Of a stretch of DNA of 5,434 bases, positions 4,275-5,434 are shown in pieces. The stretch is from Legionella sp. (GTDB lineage: Bacteria > Pseudomonadota > Gammaproteobacteria > Legionellales > Legionellaceae), in contig SCSO01000340.1 of assembly GCA_004297865.1 (NCBI GenBank), forward strand, positions 1 to 5,434, given 5' to 3'. How positions within the stretch are numbered: the first letter of the stretch is position 1; every line of letters starts with the position of its first letter. The translations under genes and the position numbers were made by a program. The notes beneath the pieces are model-generated. The model was not told where the DNA came from, ran no database searches, and worked only from the letters and a program-made list of their open reading frames with translations.

Positions 4275-5434
4275 CTATCAAGTTGAATATCAATATCGCG
4301 GGCGTCAGATAGTCCATGATCATCGACGACCCGCACGACGTAATGCCCGGGTTTGGCATTCCATAGATAAGATTCATCCGCCTTAGTCTTAGCAATAAAG
4401 GTCTCATTGATAAACCAATAAACGTGTTGAATCCCCGCATCAGTTACCGCGGATAAAGGAATACGATTATTCTGTGACGAATTAGCCCGCATAATGTAAC
4501 TTAGACCTTTCTGCGGAGAAAGAATTTGCGGAGTTAAACCATTAGGCCCGGATAAAACACAATCCGCCTCAAAAAATGGTGGGGTGTGCCGTTGAATGCC
4601 TGCGCGTTTGAAAATTTTCAAGAGATCCGATGGCCAGAATTCAAATATTTCAAAACGGGTATTTTCATCAATATGACAAGTGCGTAAGCCCGTTCTATTA
4701 TTAATCGCTACCTCCCGATAAATAGTATCGGTTTTAATCGGCGAGACTCCAGGAATAAACCAAGTCATTTCTCTATCGGTGCAATAGCGGGTCGGCAACA
4801 TGCCAGACGCTTTACACACTTCCACTTTTTCTAAATGCATATGCCCAGGATCTTTTTCTAAATTCACTAAAGGTCCGCGCTCATGCGCAATGGCATCTAC
4901 CAACTCAAAAAACAAAGGTGCCGCAATGTCCTTACCCACAAAAGCTGGATTAGCACGATTATCAAAATTCCCTATCCATATCCCTAAAACATAAGGACCA
5001 AAGGTCCCTACAGTCCAAGCATCACGAAATCCGGAAGAAGTACCGGTTTTCCAAGATACCGGAACCAGGGCGTTGTAATGGACATTCTGATGTGGCGTTT
5101 GCTTTAACATGTCTAAGACTAAAAAGCTGGCTTCAGGACTTAATAAACGAATGCCTGTATTTTTTGCACTAGGTTGCACAATCAATTGAATGGGATACCA
5201 TAAGCCCTCATTGACCAACATCGCGTATAATCCAACCAACTCACGTAAAGTCAATTCAACCCCACCTAAATTCAAGGCAAGGCCATAGAATGATTCCGAA
5301 CGTAAATGACTTACCTGTGCCTTGGCTAACAACTGATGCAAACTAGGATGAGACAATTGACTAGACAGATAAATGGCCGGAATATTTCGGCTCAACACTA
5401 AAGCATCCTTGGCTTTAATCGGCCCCATAAACTC
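4271..5434 (-). CDS. pbpC: Penicillin-binding protein 1C, C-terminal half (5' end beyond the window)
   Basis: PbpC is a bifunctional class A enzyme that polymerises and cross-links peptidoglycan in the periplasm, anchored in the inner membrane. The frame stays open through the right edge, and residues before the ATG at 5428 (E-F, then M-G-P-I-K-A-K-D-A-L) match the internal F-x-G-P-I/V of the transpeptidase domain, so this ATG is not the start. Roughly half of the usual 750-800 residues are present. Counting from that Met, the SxN motif is S-R-N at 13-15 and the KTG motif is W-K-T-G-T-S-S-G-F-R-D-A-W at 126-138, both intact; the catalytic SxxK and the glycosyltransferase domain lie off-window. 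Residues about 295-383 match the BiPBP_C domain typical of PbpC. In many gammaproteobacteria pbpC lies next to an alpha-2-macroglobulin gene, which would be beyond the right edge. The TAG stop overlaps the stop of the convergent gene. Confidence 0.93.
   Translation of the reverse strand, partial: EFMGPIKAKDALVLSRNIPAIYLSSQLSHPSLHQLLAKAQVSHLRSESFYGLALNLGGVELTLRELVGLYAMLVNEGLWYPIQLIVQPSAKNTGIRLLSPEASFLVLDMLKQTPHQNVHYNALVPVSWKTGTSSGFRDAWTVGTFGPYVLGIWIGNFDNRANPAFVGKDIAAPLFFELVDAIAHERGPLVNLEKDPGHMHLEKVEVCKASGMLPTRYCTDREMTWFIPGVSPIKTDTIYREVAINNRTGLRTCHIDENTRFEIFEFWPSDLLKIFKRAGIQRHTPPFFEADCVLSGPNGLTPQILSPQKGLSYIMRANSSQNNRIPLSAVTDAGIQHVYWFINETFIAKTKADESYLWNAKPGHYVVRVVDDHGLSDARDIDIQLDS

Noticed and set aside
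4180..4440. 86-residue open frame on the minus strand
   Set aside because: It overlaps both the orphan membrane gene and the pbpC 3' end in another frame, and its composition fits neither a domain nor a conserved protein.
4800..4994. 64-residue open frame on the plus strand
   Set aside because: It is antisense within the conserved part of pbpC, with no ribosome site or known motif.

Overview
This is an AT-rich bacterial chromosomal segment. It probably comes from a host-associated gammaproteobacterium of the Legionellales type (Rickettsiella, Diplorickettsia or Legionella-like). That placement is inferred from a eukaryote-style leucine-rich-repeat protein with an acidic, effector-like tail, a PbpC of gammaproteobacterial layout, a half-size MFS protein, a lineage-specific membrane protein and abundant intergenic palindromes. 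No single marker proves it.

Layout, left to right. A plus-strand LRR gene enters from the left edge and stops at 1305, inside the first copy of a palindromic repeat. Positions 1301-1495 hold a REPIN-like doublet, a long bulged stem-loop with degenerate hexamer repeats, and a single collapsed REP. A minus-strand gene (1536-2651) encodes a multi-pass membrane protein of the HGSNAT/NagX/DUF5009 family. The divergent spacer 2652-2928 carries a second REPIN-like doublet with perfect 27-bp arms, then AT-rich DNA. A plus-strand six-helix half-MFS gene (2929-3594) follows. Next, after an extended -10 promoter and a hairpin that buries its ribosome binding site, comes a plus-strand 198-residue membrane protein with a histidine run (3678-4274). 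The minus-strand 3' half of pbpC (4271-5434) converges on it, with overlapping stop codons.

The genes do not form an operon: neighbours alternate in strand or are separated by their own control sequences. The themes are the cell envelope (PbpC, NagX-like and MFS membrane proteins) and possible host interaction (LRR protein, orphan membrane protein). The most distinctive signals are the REPIN-like repeats on both sides of the NagX-like gene, one of which provides the LRR gene's stop codon, and the SD-masking hairpin in front of the orphan membrane protein. No rRNA, tRNA, CRISPR array or transposase was seen.
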